64,000 bases of DNA. It comes from Apus apus (lineage: Eukaryota; Chordata; Aves; Apodiformes; Apodidae). Of the stretch, positions 34,157-45,594 are shown piece after piece. Positions within the stretch are counted from its first letter, which is position 1; every line of letters begins with the position of its first letter. The stretch covers positions 20,469,001-20,533,000 of the forward strand of contig NC_067290.1 of assembly GCF_020740795.1 (NCBI RefSeq). Reading direction: 5' to 3'. The notes beneath the pieces are model-generated. The model did not search any database and was not told the DNA's origin. It saw nothing but the letters and a program-made list of their open reading frames with translations. A program made the translations under genes and the position numbers.

Positions 34157-34162
34157 AATAAA
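34157..34162 (+). terminator. EDEM1: Candidate third poly(A) signal of EDEM1
   Basis: AATAAA about 1.64 kb after the stop. A TTATTGTTTGTATCTT stretch 22 bases later could serve as the downstream element. Confidence 0.4.
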
Positions 34163-35595
34163 TATAAAGTTAGTGCTGAAGAGGTTATTGTTTGTATCTT
34201 CTAGCATACAGATGCATCTCAGGGACTTCATTGTAGAATCTTCTGTTCCATGGTGGGTGAATCTTGTATTCAGGCAAAAAAAAAAAATCTGAGTTTTATT
34301 GTGTGTGTTTTAAGGGGGGAGGAGGAGATATGTTAAGATTTCCCAAACCATGGCAATAGAATCTGTTGCCTTGATATTGAGGCAGCTGGCAATTTCAGCC
34401 CCTGTAGAATTGGCTTTGCAAACCTATTACTGGAATGTCTTTGTTGTCTGTTCCAAAGCAAAACATAAATTGAAGGTGTAACAATCCAAAGAGGTACTGG
34501 GAGAGGTCCAAGGTACAGCTTCTTAAGCAGTGGGTGTTGCCTGGGCATGCAGCTGTGCTTCAGTCTGTAACCATGCACAGAAGGGCAGGAGGATGTACTA
34601 GGGGAGGCTTCCTGCCAGCTGTGGGAGGCAGAAAGCAAAGATGTCTGAGCTTTGTGAAGTGCTGCATCTGGGCCAGGGCTGCTGATTGCAGCTCTGTAGT
34701 GAGAGATGCTGGGCAGCAGGGAGGGGGAAGCCAAGCTGCACATTCCACAACACAGCCTGTGCCAGGGTGTCTTTGCCCTGGGTGTACTGGTGGCTGCTTC
34801 TGGTAGTAGCTTTTCCCTGGCTGGCAGTTTGGCTCTTTGGATGTGCATTATATACCTTGCAGTTGCCTCAGTGTTTTGTGCCTTCTGAAGCACCTGAACC
34901 CTGCTAAGGGTTCCAACCCAGTGTTATGCACAGAAATCTGTTCCAGGGTATTCCTCAGAGAATCAAACAACTGTAATGAAGTTGCACAACGGTTCTGCCA
35001 CCATGTGTTTTTCCCTCTGGTGTATGGCCAGAAGCAGAGTGAGAGGTAGCTGCAGAATGGGAACAGTGTGGGCAGGTATTGCAGCCCTCAGTGACTTGCA
35101 CCCTTAATGACAGTGCCAAATACTGTATGGTCAGCTTCTCGTTAGCAGCAGCATTGGAGTTTGTGTTGGTAAGGTGATCTGACAGGCATCTGTCCGTAGG
35201 AATGGGTTTTATCTACCAGGAGACTGGTGCTGGCTGCGTGGCAGAAGGCTTTGTGTTCTTGAAGGAGCCAATTTTTCTTCCTCTTTGTTTTAAAAATGCT
35301 TTGATACATTTTTATTCTGTAATGACAGGGCACATGTTATGGACTAAACTGAAAACTTTTGTATTAGTCAATGATATCAAGATGAAATTGATAACACTGC
35401 TGGAATAACTTGCTGAAACAGACTTTTGTATTTCTTGGTATAATGTGCAATATCCATTTTTCCTAATTAAAAATGCTTGATTGTTGTTTTTCCATGAAGT
35501 ATTTAATTGATAATGGGAAATTTTTAAGAGGACCAAATGCTCTTTCGTGAAATGTCCTAAATTTTCAAAACTGAGCTTAAACTTTACAAATCTGC

Positions 35596-35601
35596 ATTAA
35601 A
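35596..35601 (+). terminator. EDEM1: Candidate distal poly(A) signal of EDEM1
   Basis: ATTAAA, the commonest variant signal, followed about 30 bases later by a TGTGTGTTTTTC element. It would give a 3' UTR of about 3.1 kb. Confidence 0.5.
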
Positions 35602-36376
35602 AAATGGTGTATTTGACCACTTTTATGTGTGTTTTTCTTAGAGTGTAGTTCTTGTAAGGCCATCATGAAACTTGCAGGTGATCTCCAAAATGCAGAGAAA
35701 AGGTGAATTTGAGTGTGTGTACCTAATCTTTGCCATTCACCAGGCAGGAAAACTTAAGCAGTTGAGGGTGACCTGAGAGTAGGGGTGAGTAGAGGAAAAC
35801 ACACCTAAAGGCTGTTCTGTTCAAGCAGATTGGTGAGTCTGACTCAGGTTCTCCATGTCTTGTCCCATCTGAGGAGCTCAAGACCTCAGACTTCAGTAAG
35901 AAAAGTCCCCCACCAGTTTTGATCAAATGAGATCTATGAGATGCCACCTTATGTGTGCTGGATTTTCATCTAATTAGAAGGGATGACTTCCTACTCCAGG
36001 AAAACAACAAAAACACCCCACCTCCAAAACAAAAAGCCTCTTTCTTCTCCCCACGTTCCCCTTTAATTTCCCCTGCATAATGGTTGGAGGGGCAGCCTGC
36101 ACTGAAGGCAGTGACTTGGCGTGCAAGGAAGAAATGAAACGTGGCAGCATCCACCTGTTGGCCTCGTGAGCAGGTAGTTGAGTCTGAGTAAGTACTGACC
36201 TACCTCTGGTGTTCCCTAATTCCACTTTCTCCAAGTTAGTCTATAAAGAACCTAGTGCAGGTGGGAATTCTGCCCCGAGAACCTGGCTTGGCTCTGTCCA
36301 GTCTGAATACTGGGAAATCACTCATGCTGTGTTAAAAGCAGGAATAAGGAAACAAGCTGTCTGACCAGCACTTTGA

Positions 36377-36410
36377 TTTTCTCTTTTTTCTTTTTTTTCT
36401 TTTTTTCTTT
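36377..36410 (+). repeat. Polypyrimidine (T/C) tract
   Basis: 34 uninterrupted pyrimidines, mostly T with spaced C. Confidence 0.85.
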
Positions 36411-38846
36411 GATTGACATTATCCCTTCTGTTTTCTGTTTCATAGTCCTGATTTAAAGACAGTTGGAGCCAACATGGCACTTGCTGTTGTCTGGCTTGAT
36501 CAAACTCCCCAGTGACAAGGAAAGGTCTATTGAATGTTAGTTATTGGATTTTTGCAATGGTTTTCAAGTTCCTCTGAACTTTTGGATGAGATTTTTGCCC
36601 CCCTCATGCTACTTCTGCTGGGTTCAGACTGCTCAGTGTCAATTCTGAAGTAAGCATGAGTGGACTGAAACCCTGATGTTGGGGAAGGAGCCTGAGCTCT
36701 GATGTTTTCACTGTGGTTGCACATTTACTAGTGGGGCCACTGCCCTGAGCAACCATTTGTTGCCTGTGCTTATCTTGCTTGCTTCCTTATCTGCTGTCAG
36801 ATGGCTGGTGATTGTCTTCCAGCTCTGAAGGGGTACTGAGTGTTTCCATTGTAGCTTCTCTTCAGTTCACATCTAAGAAAACACCTCAGAAAAGCTGCTC
36901 TTCCCATACTCAGTTTTCTGGCAGATTTGGGTGGGGTAAGGTGGGATGTGATTGAAGCTTGATCAATAGTCCAAAAGTGTGTCTGAGAACTCACTTTTTA
37001 GGGTATAGTGCATCAGGCTGCCCCAGTATTGCAGCTCAGAAGAAGGGACTGCTGGCAGCTGTGGGTGAAGGTCTTTGCCTTGGGTGGCCGTGCGTTTGGT
37101 GGCAGAGCTGTAGATCCGATCAGCTTCCACCAGAGACCACTCTTGTGCCGCTGTTTGAAGATCTCTGGCCGTTGAGCTGCGGTGAGGCAGCAGGAATGTC
37201 CTGAAGGTGGAGTGCTGGAAGATGTAGGTCTAGAGCGTTGTGGAGCACCGCTCCTCCTTGGAGGGGAGCTGCAGGGGGCTGGAGATGAGTGGGGAAGGCA
37301 GCGATGTGTTGTGCTGCCAGCCTCTCCCGACCAGGGTGGGAAAATACTCTCCTACTTCCTAGAGACATTTACCTTTGTCCTTGCTGAAAACCTTGTAGAG
37401 AGAAGTTTTGTATCTGGTATCATTTATGAGGGATCAATAGGTGCTCCCTGAAAGCTGCCTTGCACCACTTCTGCCTTGTATGTTCCCCACTTAACTGATA
37501 GTGATGAGAAGGGTGTTTGATTGGAGAGATGGTACTGAAATGCATCTTCTTTTCTTTCCCCCCAAGATAATGGAATTTCTGTTGCCTTTAAATGTTGTGT
37601 GGCTATAGAAGGTGACAGCTTGGGAGAGCTCCTCTAGCCTCATTGGCACAACTTGGCACTCCAGTGATGAGAGTTGGTTGCTCCCATATTCCAGGAGGAG
37701 ACAGCAGGTTTGTTGCTTAAAATAGTAACTGTGAAGTTCTGTGAAGTCATTTTTTATTTAGATTGTGCTATTAGGATTGAAAAAGGTCCCAGCCCATAAC
37801 TGGTTGAGATGCACTGGCTTCCTGTGAGCTGCACAAGTCACCAGAGGATGGACCCAGGGTAGGAGCTGCCATGGGGACTGGGAGAACTGGGAGTAGTTCT
37901 TTGGGCCCATGTGTCTGTGCTCTCTGACCAGGTGTGGTCTTAGTGGGCTGGGGAAGGGGCAGCTGTTCCAGGCTCTGTGAGGAGCAATTTGTATGGCTGG
38001 GAGAGTGGGGATGGTCCTGTGGCTCCCTTGGCAAACTTCCCCTGGAAGGACATTTGCTTGATTTAGAGGGAGATCACAAAATTTGCACACTCTTTGAGGC
38101 AGGTGCTCTGAAAACATGGGAAAACCAGGTTAGAAAAATGGAAAAAACTAAAATTACTTGTTAATATTTTTGAATAATTGAAGCTACTTGCCCTGTAAGG
38201 TCCAGAGGCTTTCACAATAATGACAATCTGCATGCTATTAATTTTTGATAATGTTCATTTGGTGGAATAAGTAATTCTTAACATTATTAGCTCTTGAAAA
38301 GTACCATGACTCAATTATCTTCATCATGTAAGGGTAGTGCTACTGATCTGGCATCATCTGGCTTGCTTGAGGAGCTGTGTTCTGTTAACTGCAGATGAAA
38401 TACAAAACTCTGTTTTGAAAAAATAAGGGGTTTTTCCTCCTCTTTTACAGAGGAGATTGATTTTTAAAGCAGCCTTCAGGATGAAAAATTAACTCTAAAA
38501 TGAGTTCTTAAATAAGCATTTTTAATAGAACAAATATCCCCTTACTCTGGGATGCTGCTTATTGAAAAACCAAATTGGATGGTAGCTACAGATTTATTTA
38601 TTTTTTGCAAATGGTCTCCTTTCTTTTTGCTTCCATCCCTGCAGCTGAGTGCAGCACAGATACCACTGAGCCTGGATCTGCATTTTAGGCACATCAAGCA
38701 ACAGGCTTCTTGCCATTTGAATTGTGCCATCATTAGGCAGTTTGGTGCTTTGCAGTGTAGTAAGAATAATTAATCCATAATCCAGTGAAAGAAAAATCAC
38801 ATTCAACAGAGTGGAAGTTGGGTTTTTTCCTAGCTTTCCCCCCACA

Positions 38847-38902
38847 CCCCCTTCTTTTTTCTTTCTCCTCTTTCTCCTTTCCCCTCCCTTTTTTCCCCCC
38901 TT
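38847..38902 (+). repeat. 56-nt pure polypyrimidine tract
   Basis: A run of C and T only, bounded by A at 38846 and 38903. Such tracts can adopt triplex (H-DNA) structures. The open frames across it encode only low-complexity peptides. Confidence 0.9.
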
Positions 38903-39794
38903 CATCTTCACGCATCCTGAAATCTCAGCATCTGGTGCTGGCCAAAAATCTATGACTAAGAGAGAGGCAGGAGGGCTGATGTTCATGTTGAGATTCATTG
39001 AAGTTCAAGCAGTTCGTGTGTGAATAGAGAGCACACTGTTTTTCCAAAAACACACAGTCCCCAGTGTTTCAGTACAGTTTGGTGTATCCATGGCTGCCCC
39101 CATCCTGGGAGTGGGTTTGTGCCAGGAGCACAGCAAGGATGGGGCTGAGGAAGGAGGTGGAAGGTGCTATATTTTCAAGTTCAGAAATGAAAATGCTCTG
39201 AGAAGAATAGCAGTCATCATGTGAAAAATGTAGCCTTTCTGTTCTGTTGGCACACGGTTATTGGGTTTGAAGGATTGTTGCACCTGGATTGGTTTGGCCA
39301 CTGGCACAGCACAAATGAGCCCCAGAACTTTTTGAACCAAGGAGGTGACATAGTGATCAGTGTGATGGTAAAGAAGGGAGCTGGGCCTTGTCTGGCAGCA
39401 TGCACTGACCCCAGCAGGCACAGCAGCAATGTCACTGTCACCTGTGCTGTGGTTCCCAGGGCCCCAAGGGGATGGATGCTCATTTTGGTTGCCTGCCTGT
39501 TGGCAAGAGAAGAGGGGCTTTTGTGGGGCTGGGTTTGGTTGGCTGAGCTGGCTGTGTCCATCTGCCCTGGCTGATGCTGGACCTTTGTGTGATGGCAGGG
39601 CACGATGTCACACGTGTGTCACTGCCCATCTCACGCATCCCGCTCGCTGGCAGAGCCACAGCTTTACTTTCTCCTCCCAGCTCCCCTCAAACCATGTTTT
39701 GGGGAAGAAAACCATGCTCAGCCCACCCTTTCCTTTGCTTTTTCAATGATCTCTCCAGCTGAACAGCAGAAAGATTTCTCTTCAGCAAGTGAGG

Positions 39795-40205
39795 AATGTT
39801 TCTGTTTTGTGATTAATTAGTGTTGCTATTAATACAAGATGTGATTCCATTAGATTAATCTATCTTATTGGTCAGGCTTTAATTAATTAGGTAATAAAAG
39901 TGACCCTAAAAAAAAAATATAATCTTGAACACTGGTTAATGAAACCCATGGATCTACTTATTAAGAATTAAAACCTCTCTGCTTTTAATATTTTTCTGCA
40001 TTATTAAACCCTGCTCAGTTTCTTTGTATGGTTTGTCCCATCAATAATGAGAGTCTTATTTCCGAGTTGCTTTGTGTGAGCCAAGAAATCTAATATTATC
40101 TAATTAGGGACACCTCTTCCTGCATAATAAATGCAGGAGCAGCAAAATCAATTTGTTCCAGACACTTTGTATTACTATTCAAAAAAGTCCAGTCTGATAC
40201 CATGT
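39795..40205. promoter_or_regulatory. Candidate regulatory element rich in TAATTA homeobox motifs
   Basis: About 400 bp of AT-rich, non-repetitive sequence holds GATTAATTAG (39811), AGATTAATCT (39852), AATTAATTAG (39881) and CTAATTAGG (40100). It also has a CCAAT box (ATTGG at 39868) and an inverted repeat at 40118-40138. This density is typical of homeodomain-bound conserved enhancers. Conservation was not tested. Confidence 0.4.
40118..40138. repeat. Inverted repeat TCCTGCAT-N5-ATGCAGGA
   Basis: Perfect 8-base arms around AATAA. The inner TGCAT/ATGCA half-sites resemble POU-domain half-sites arranged as a dimer site. Confidence 0.8.
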
Positions 40206-41395
40206 ATACCAGTTTTCATAGGGAAAAGAAAGAAAGCTTCATCCACAGGGGAAGAGCTGGTCCTGTCCCTGGGGCTGAGCACCCTGGGCACCACACCTGC
40301 CTCCAGCCCAAGGGTATGCTGCAAAAAAGACCAAATTTTGAAGAACTTGCACAGTCTGAACGCACCCTCCATCCCCTCCCTGACCCGCTGTTCTCTGCTG
40401 TGTCTTTACTTTGGTCCCTGGAGGTTTTGAAAGGGTTAGAGCTGGCTGGAGTGGTGCTGCTCCCTGGGTCAGAGGAGGGATGCAGTTAAACAAGCCTCTG
40501 TTTTGCAGGGTATCTCCTTGGCCTTGTCTTCCTCCTGCCTGGGGCTTTCCCTGGGATTTGCTGGGATAACAGTTCAGTGAATTCCTTGCAGGAGCAGTTT
40601 TGAGGCTTTAATACTGACAGAGTGCAGGGGATCTTTTCTACTGTGCTTCACCCTCTTGTGTCAAAGCATTTTTGGTGGTAGCTCAGAAACATGGAGGGAT
40701 TTTGGAGAGGGGCTCAGTGACCAACAGCTGCACAAGGACTCCAGGTTTGGAAATCCAGAGCTTGTTTTCCCTGGGGACAGAGGGGCACCCAGGTGACATG
40801 GTGGGTAAGTGTTGCAGGAGACTCCTTAGGCTGAGCCTGTGGTCTGGCTGACTTCTGGAGAAGCAGCTTGCAGCTGAATTGGTTTTGAGGGAAGGAGGAG
40901 GCTCTAATCTCTGTTTAAAAGATAATTAAAAAGATATAAGTGGGTGCAGCATGGAAAGAAAAAAAACACACAACAAACACAAACAATGAAAATGAGTGAA
41001 AACCAGAAGCTGTATCAGTGTTCCAGCCCCAGAAGTCAAACCAGCTCTAATGTTCATCCCTAGGGAGCCATGACATGAATCATTGGTGCAGACACAGGAT
41101 CCCTCCTCTGCCCGTGGTCCCTGACCTCAGTGAGTGTTTCCAACCCTGGAGCTCAGGTGCTTGGGGAGGGGGGTTTGTCATTATCACTGCTCGTTCCAGA
41201 GGGAGATGGCATTTCTAAGCTCTAACAAGACAAGGTTTGTTTTCCTCTGGTGCTACAGTTTGCCATATGGGTGGTCTGAGGAAAATAATCTTGGTGACAC
41301 TGCATGAGGTCTTCCAAACTATGTCCCCTTTGCTGTCAGCAGGTGGTTTTGCTTCTGACTGTACTGGAACCTTGGCAGTGCAAAGGGAAAATATT
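40206..41395. other. Intergenic DNA, no recognised element
   Basis: No gene or transposon is seen. A short A-rich stretch (AAAAAAAACACACAACAAACAC) lies at about 40960-40981. Confidence 0.5.
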
Positions 41396-41399
41396 GTAG

Positions 41400-41740
41400 G
41401 TCATAAAAAAGTAATAATCAACACATTAGGCAGCTTGACATTTATTTCTGAGTAATTATCTTTGGCTATAGCCCTCTTAGTGTTAAAATAAAGGTAAATG
41501 ACTGCAAAGTAACAATTAAACCCCTCATCATTGCATAAATTACTGTAATTGTGTCACTAGTTATCACAGAACCTCAAAACAAAAGATATTATTGCTGGGT
41601 AGGCTGCTCTGTTGGATAAAAATGCCACAGTGATGCTGAAGTGCTGCAGCTCTTAATGTCATCACCACAGATCCAATGCTTTTTGCTAAGAAACCCAGAT
41701 TAATTAAGAAATGTATAAAAATGCATATAAATAACTAATG
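41400..41740. promoter_or_regulatory. Candidate regulatory element, AT-rich
   Basis: Unique AT-rich sequence with repeated homeodomain cores: AGTAATTATC (41450), AACAATTAAAC (41512), TACTGTAATTGTG (41542) and AGATTAATTAAG (41698). It ends 190 bp before a CR1 fragment. Conservation was not tested. Confidence 0.33.
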
Positions 41741-41929
41741 CATGTGTAAGACTGCTGAAAACTGTCGTTTGCCCTGTGGTTGCACTGAGGGAAAGTCCTT
41801 CCATGGGTCCATCTCCTCCAATGCCACTTACTCCAGTGTGGGGATTTGCTGCTGTTGTCACTGCTTGGGAGAACAGGGTGTTGGTGCCTTTGGTCTGTCA
41901 AGGTAAGGAATTTCTGACCTTTCTGACAC

Positions 41930-42125
41930 CCAAGTACTCTTTGAGGACACGACTCTCCCCAGAGCCTTCTCTTCTCCAGGCTGAACACCCCAACTCTCCC
42001 AGCCTGGCTCCAGAGCAGAGCTGCTCCAGCCCTCCCAACATCTCTGTGGCTCCTCTGGACTCTCTTGAACAGCTCCATGTCCTTCTTGTGTTGAGGGCTC
42101 CAACTGAGGACATGTGGAAATGCTC
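41930..42125 (-). mobile_element. CR1 LINE fragment, minus orientation
   Basis: The reverse complement reads as an internal CR1 segment: AAGAAGGACATGGAGCTGTT, GTCCAGAGGAGCCAC, then GTTCAGCCTGGAGAAGAGAA. It lacks the 3' tail, so it is truncated at both ends. Boundaries are approximate. Confidence 0.9.
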
Positions 42126-44395
42126 CTGAGTCTCTTGGTCTGTTGTGTGTCACTGTCAGCCCCAACAGCAGAACACTGTCTGGAGGTGCCTTGGCCAGAA
42201 GGGCTGGAGCACAGCATTCCCCAGGACCTGTTTCTCTTCCGCAGCTTTTTCAGGCATGTCAGGAAGATGGTGGGAGTGCAGAGCAGTGTAAGTGCAGGAT
42301 TGCACAGCAGGGACAGGAGTGTGTAGGTTTTGTCACCTGGAAATGGGGGAATTAATGGAACTGAAGCCCAGAAGAAGTGTCTGGCCTGAGGAGATGCTGG
42401 GTTGCTGTTGTAATGCAGCAGTAACACCAGCAATTAGCAGAACCCTGAAATTAACATTTCCTATTTGGGAAGTGGGAGGCTTTTGCTGCTGAAAAGCTGA
42501 TTGTGAAGCAATTACCTGGTGATAAAGCTGTGGGGTTTAATCAATACTGGAGGTTGAGTACACTTGCCTTTTTAATTTAGAGGTTATGATTTTTAAACGC
42601 TGTTCTGAACCTCAGTATTAGCTTAAGGGCTTCTCTGAAGTCTGTGCCATGAGGTCTTCTTGCTGGTGCTTCTCTTGGTCGAAAAGAAAAGGTTACTTTG
42701 CACTTCCAGCAACAGTCATTGAGCAGAAGGAAATGTTGGGAGCTGCTGTGGAGTCTCAGGTGGCTCCTGCTCCTCTGGCAGCTCCTGGGCCCTGTAAGGA
42801 GCTTTAATTCCCAGCTCTGCAGCCACTTTCCCTTCCCAAATTACACCAGTTATTACACGCTTACTTTTGATTCTTGGGCCTTTTATAATTTGCTTTCTAA
42901 ATATCAAGTCCAGCTTGAGAGCAGGAGGGGTTTATTTTCTGGGGAGGTGAATGAAGAGACTTTGGGGATAAGCTAGACACGAAAGTGCTTCTGATGCTTT
43001 TGTGCTGCTGGTGCTGCTGGGGAAGTGCTGGTTCCAAGGGGAGGGGTGTGGTGACACTAGCAGACATGCCACAGCTGAGGGGTTGTTAAGAAAATGTCAG
43101 TGTGACCCATTGTATTTCACTCAAATATTGAAAAAAAGAACAGAAAACCTGGTCACGAGGATGTTGTTTCAGTTGCACTCAACAGTGTGATGTGCAAACA
43201 GAGAGAGTGGCCTTTGGAGGAAACACTTGACAGGAGGTTGAGTTAAAATCTGTTCCTGTGCAATCCTTCTTGAAGAGAGAAGCAAACTGTGATCCTCCCC
43301 AGGGCACTGCTCTGACTCCCCTTGAGCCCCACTCGTGGTTATTTCTGTTTCCCTGCTGGTGAAGCTTTGTGGTCTGCCCTTATTTTCTGTGGCTATGAGC
43401 AGCCCTGACTTGTGTCTGCAGCTTCCAGGCTGTTGGAGCAGTGAGCTCACCCCTGGAACCAGAGTGTGTGGTTGATCTTTGCTTCTCAGGTTCTCCAGTG
43501 TACTTTCCTGGAGGGGCAGCTCAAGTGAGAATGAATGCACGGTTATGAAAGTGGCATTGCCTTGTAGTAACAGTAAAAATGAAAGGTAAGTGAAACATAA
43601 ACATCTGAGGGGGTGTTATACAGTGAGATGGAGCAGAGTTCACCTCTGGTTAGGCTGCAGTTTGGGGTGGGCTCCTGTGGTGGAAACATGCGTGCCCGTG
43701 TGGGTCGTGTAGTGGGGATATATTTATATAAAATGGTGTTTTATCAGCAAGGTAGCAAGTGATAAGGCTCCTCTAGCTCTGGGCTCTTGCCATTTGTGCC
43801 AGTCCTGGTTTGTGAGAACCACACGTGGTGCCGTTTAAGCCCAGAAGCCTGCGTGTAGGGAGCAGCTTTCCCTGTTACTGCTGGAGCAAAAAATTGACTT
43901 TAAAAGTTTTTAAACTGAGCATAAGTAAATATTGGAGATATGTGTATATATATTTATTCTTCTGGTTTTGTCCTAGTCATGCAAAACAGGCTTGAGGCCA
44001 TGATGACCAATATACCCTAATGTTCTCTTCCATGTGACAATTCACAGGAAAAGTGGGATTTCTGCCCTGCTTTTCCCCTATCTCTATGCACGGGTTTAAT
44101 CCCAGAACTACTGAAAGAAAAACTCCCCAACTGTCAGTAGTGTTTTCTGCACACTGAAGTTATTAAGAAACCCTGGGCTTACAGGGCAGCACAAATGCGG
44201 GCGCGTGATGTCTCAAGTCGAGATGTGTGCTGTGGGAGGGCTCCATGTGGACAGCAGCGAGAGGAAGCAGCTCCCACCAAGGCCTGGGCAATATTTCTTC
44301 ACAGAAATCAGTGCAATTAACTTGCACACCACCAGAGCTTCATGTCAGAGAGATAAGATCTACAGTGCTGTAAATCACAGTGGAAATTTCACGCT
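42126..44395. other. Intergenic DNA, no recognised element
   Basis: No gene is seen. Short frames on both strands have no recognisable product. A small AT-rich patch with ATATGTGTATATATATTTAT lies at about 43936-43955. Confidence 0.5.
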
Positions 44396-44399
44396 GTGC

Positions 44400-44625
44400 T
44401 TCCTGAGCAGAGTGTGTGCAGTATATAACTGTCATTTCCTCATTTAACTATCATTAAAATTAAGTGCTGGCTGGAACCAGTGGTATGTGAAGGGAGACCT
44501 TGTCATTAAGATTGAACTGCAACCTCAGTGCATTATACAAATTAATTGAGCTGAGAGCCCTCTAAGGAAACAAAGGCATAATTAACAACTTCTGTATCTG
44601 TTCTAATAGCTTAAAAAGATAACAC
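44400..44625. promoter_or_regulatory. Candidate regulatory element, AT-rich
   Basis: Unique sequence with ATCATTAAAATTAAG (44451), TCATTAAGATT (44502), CAAATTAATTGAG (44539) and CATAATTAACA (44577). The motif style is the same as in the block at 39.8 kb. Confidence 0.33.
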
Positions 44626-44629
44626 AAAT

Positions 44630-45375
44630 GTGATTATTTTTTTCTTTAAGCATAGCAGCACCACTCTGCAGAGCCTCCTTGCTGTCCTTGCCCTTCTTTG
44701 CTCTCTGCCTGACCGGGATGGTCAAGGCTGGGTGCTGGCAGCCCCACCACTGCTGGGGTAAAAGGAAACCACTTTGCTGCCTTGGGCTGTGTTTAATGTG
44801 GTGGTGATGATGCTTCATTCCAGGCTTGTCCAGGGCACTGTGGTCTGTGCAGAGCTGGAGGTCCAGAGTGTTTGTAGGTGGAGAAGTGTCTGCTCTGTGC
44901 TGGTCCCCACAGCCTCCAGCTCGTTACAGCATCTTCATTAGCTCTAGTAATCTCACATGTGATTAATTTCCCTAACTCCTGAAAACACTGATGATGGCTT
45001 TCCTGAGTCCTCCCAGCCTGTGCTCTGCCCTTCCTCCCTGCAAGACCAGCAGTGCTGTGCTCTGAGGTCCTAGCTATCCAAAGTTGTCTTCTGCTTGGCA
45101 AGATCTCTTGATATCTTCCATGGCAAAGAAAACAGCCTGGGCTTGGGTTATTCTCCAATGTGCTGCTGCAGAAGGGAGAAGGTTTCTGACTGTGTCCTGG
45201 CTCTGCTGGTGTCAATTGCCTCATGTCCCTGAGCCTTGCTTGTCGTTGCTTTTCCCATGTATTTACTCTGTAAACCCCACGTTAAATGCTGTTTTGCCTG
45301 TGAGAACAGCTGCTGACAGAAGGTGCAGGAAAGCTTTTTTTGAGAAATAATGAAAAAGCCAAGGAGGTACAATAT
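44630..45375. other. Intergenic DNA, no recognised element
   Basis: Nothing recognisable. Open frames on both strands overlap without a family match. Confidence 0.5.
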
Positions 45376-45590
45376 AATTCTCAAGATCTAATTATTCCAG
45401 GGAATGGAAAAACAGGCTGCTTGAACTTGCCTTCTCAGGGTTATATTAATATGAAGCATTTAATCATTAGGGAGATGAAATTAGTTCACCTAGATTGATC
45501 TCTAAGCTGAACTGGAAAGTTGGACAAAATAATAATTTCATCAACTTCCTTGGAATAATAATTTTGCTGAACAATGATGCTGAAGGACAC
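45375..45590. promoter_or_regulatory. Candidate regulatory element, AT-rich
   Basis: Contains GATCTAATTATTCC (45384), TATATTAATATG (45441), TTTAATCATTAGG (45459) and two AATAATAATTT-type cores (45529, 45556). Non-repetitive and AT-rich in an otherwise mixed region. Confidence 0.33.
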
Positions 45591-45594
45591 CAGC

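Larger units (their letters stand above)
32519..35625 (+). other. EDEM1: EDEM1 3' UTR (distal end estimated)
   Basis: Non-coding, AT-rich sequence follows the stop. Candidate poly(A) signals are AATAAA at 33174, 33467 and 34157, and ATTAAA at 35596-35601. The last is followed by TGTGTGTTTTTCTT, a good downstream GU/U element. The AT-rich last 400 bases look like a distal UTR end. Which site is used cannot be told from sequence. Confidence 0.55.
35640..39790. other. Intergenic DNA downstream of EDEM1, first part
   Basis: No coding gene is recognised. It holds polypyrimidine tracts at 36377-36410 and 38847-38902. A moderately AT-rich block lies at 38160-38340. Open frames overlap on both strands and look random. 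Confidence 0.55.

Noticed and set aside
41858-42433. 191-codon minus-strand frame
   Set aside because: Its middle is CR1 sequence and the ends have no family resemblance.
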